Below the pieces are notes generated by a model. That model saw only the letters and a program-made list of their open reading frames with translations. It did not search any database and was not told the origin of the DNA. 64,000 nt of DNA, from assembly GCF_019884725.1 (NCBI RefSeq), contig NZ_CP082322.1, positions 744,001 to 808,000 on the forward strand, written 5' to 3'. Origin of the DNA: Leucobacter tenebrionis. Lineage in GTDB: Bacteria > Actinomycetota > Actinomycetes > Actinomycetales > Microbacteriaceae. Made by a program: the position numbers and the translations under genes. How positions within the stretch are numbered: position 1 is the first letter of the stretch; each line of letters opens with the position of its first letter. Shown one piece after another: positions 63,759 to 64,000 of this stretch.

Positions 63759-64000
63759 TCATTCTCGGCCTGTCAGCTGCCAGGCGTCCTCATCGTCGTC
63801 TCCCTCGACTTCTTCGAGGGTCGCCTGGTATTTGCCGACCGGATCATCGTAGCGATCGTCGCCGGAGCCGCTCGCCTCGGTCAAGGGATCGATGACGTCG
63901 GTAGCAGCCTCGGGCTCGGCGGCGCGAGGTTCGGCCGGAGCCGGAGGTGCCGCATCCGCCGGAGCCGGCGCGGCAGAGGGTGCCGCGGCCGCCGGAGCCG
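63759..64000 (-). CDS. C-terminal fragment of a large protein, probably FtsK DNA translocase
   Basis: About 80 codons up to TGA at 63759-63761; the rest lies outside the window. The tail is Ala/Pro-rich, then acidic, and ends [11 protein letters not shown]. In related actinobacteria ftsK precedes pgsA, cinA and clgR, which favours FtsK. No FtsK catalytic motif is in view. Confidence 0.55.
   Translation of the reverse strand, partial: APAAAAPSAAPAPADAAPPAPAEPRAAEPEAATDVIDPLTEASGSGDDRYDDPVGKYQATLEEVEGDDDEDAWQLTGRE

Overview
The window is high-GC, gene-dense DNA with many 1-4 bp start/stop overlaps. Gene order and content point to an actinobacterium of the Microbacteriaceae, and I would guess a Leucobacter-like organism. 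The support is: a PriA-type HisA, the recA-recX-miaB-miaA-dapF block, lexA divergent from a LysM gene of the Rv2719c/DivS type, DUF3046, ClgR, MetPS, and promoters of the TAnnnT type placed 6-8 nt before start codons. The genus is inference. No tRNA, rRNA, CRISPR array or insertion sequence was seen.

Region 1 (1-14.5 kb, mostly minus strand). The window opens inside argC. Next to it is a 67-residue membrane-protein gene flanked by two copies of a 90-bp palindromic element. A propionate (2-methylcitrate) operon follows (GntR regulator, prpD, prpB, prpC) with an enoyl-CoA hydratase. Then come a YhgE/Pip membrane protein coupled to an ABC-ATPase-like protein lacking a Walker A motif, a PhnB-like VOC protein, a lipoprotein, and pheT-pheS.

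Region 2 (14.5-24.3 kb). A plus-strand copper/peroxidase operon (membrane protein, copC, PCuAC chaperone, Tat-exported DyP peroxidase) meets a previously unlisted 49-codon gene and a hairpin-rich block. Next are a TrmH-type rRNA methyltransferase, rplT-rpmI-infC (infC probably starts at AUC), DUF1844, the azlCD exporter and the metPS importer.

Region 3 (24.4-44.2 kb). An SseB-like gene and the histidine genes hisA/priA, hisH, hisB and hisC precede the SOS locus (divS-like gene / lexA). Then come lipB-lipA, a methionine operon (metE, a single-domain MetE-like gene, metF) and a moxR-DUF58-transglutaminase-hflX operon. The region ends with an RsmC-like methyltransferase.

Region 4 (44.2-53.4 kb). 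A nine-gene minus-strand catabolic island encodes a three-component FAD/[2Fe-2S] amine (or opine-like) oxidoreductase, a PotABCD-type ABC importer, a further FAD oxidase and a TetR regulator. It lies between two convergent housekeeping genes whose terminator arms appear to have been split by its insertion.

Region 5 (53.4-64 kb). dapF, two acetyltransferases, miaA, miaB, recX, recA, a lipoprotein, DUF3046, clgR, cinA, pgsA and the 3' end of a large gene, probably ftsK.

The most notable regulatory signal is a 20-bp sequence shared exactly by the recA and lexA upstream regions. It contains the core of the mycobacterial PafBC (RecA-NDp) promoter, so these SOS genes appear to have both LexA and LexA-independent DNA-damage control. 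Two unrelated families of intergenic palindromes and a set of 12-bp-stem terminators are the other structures not explained by coding sequence.
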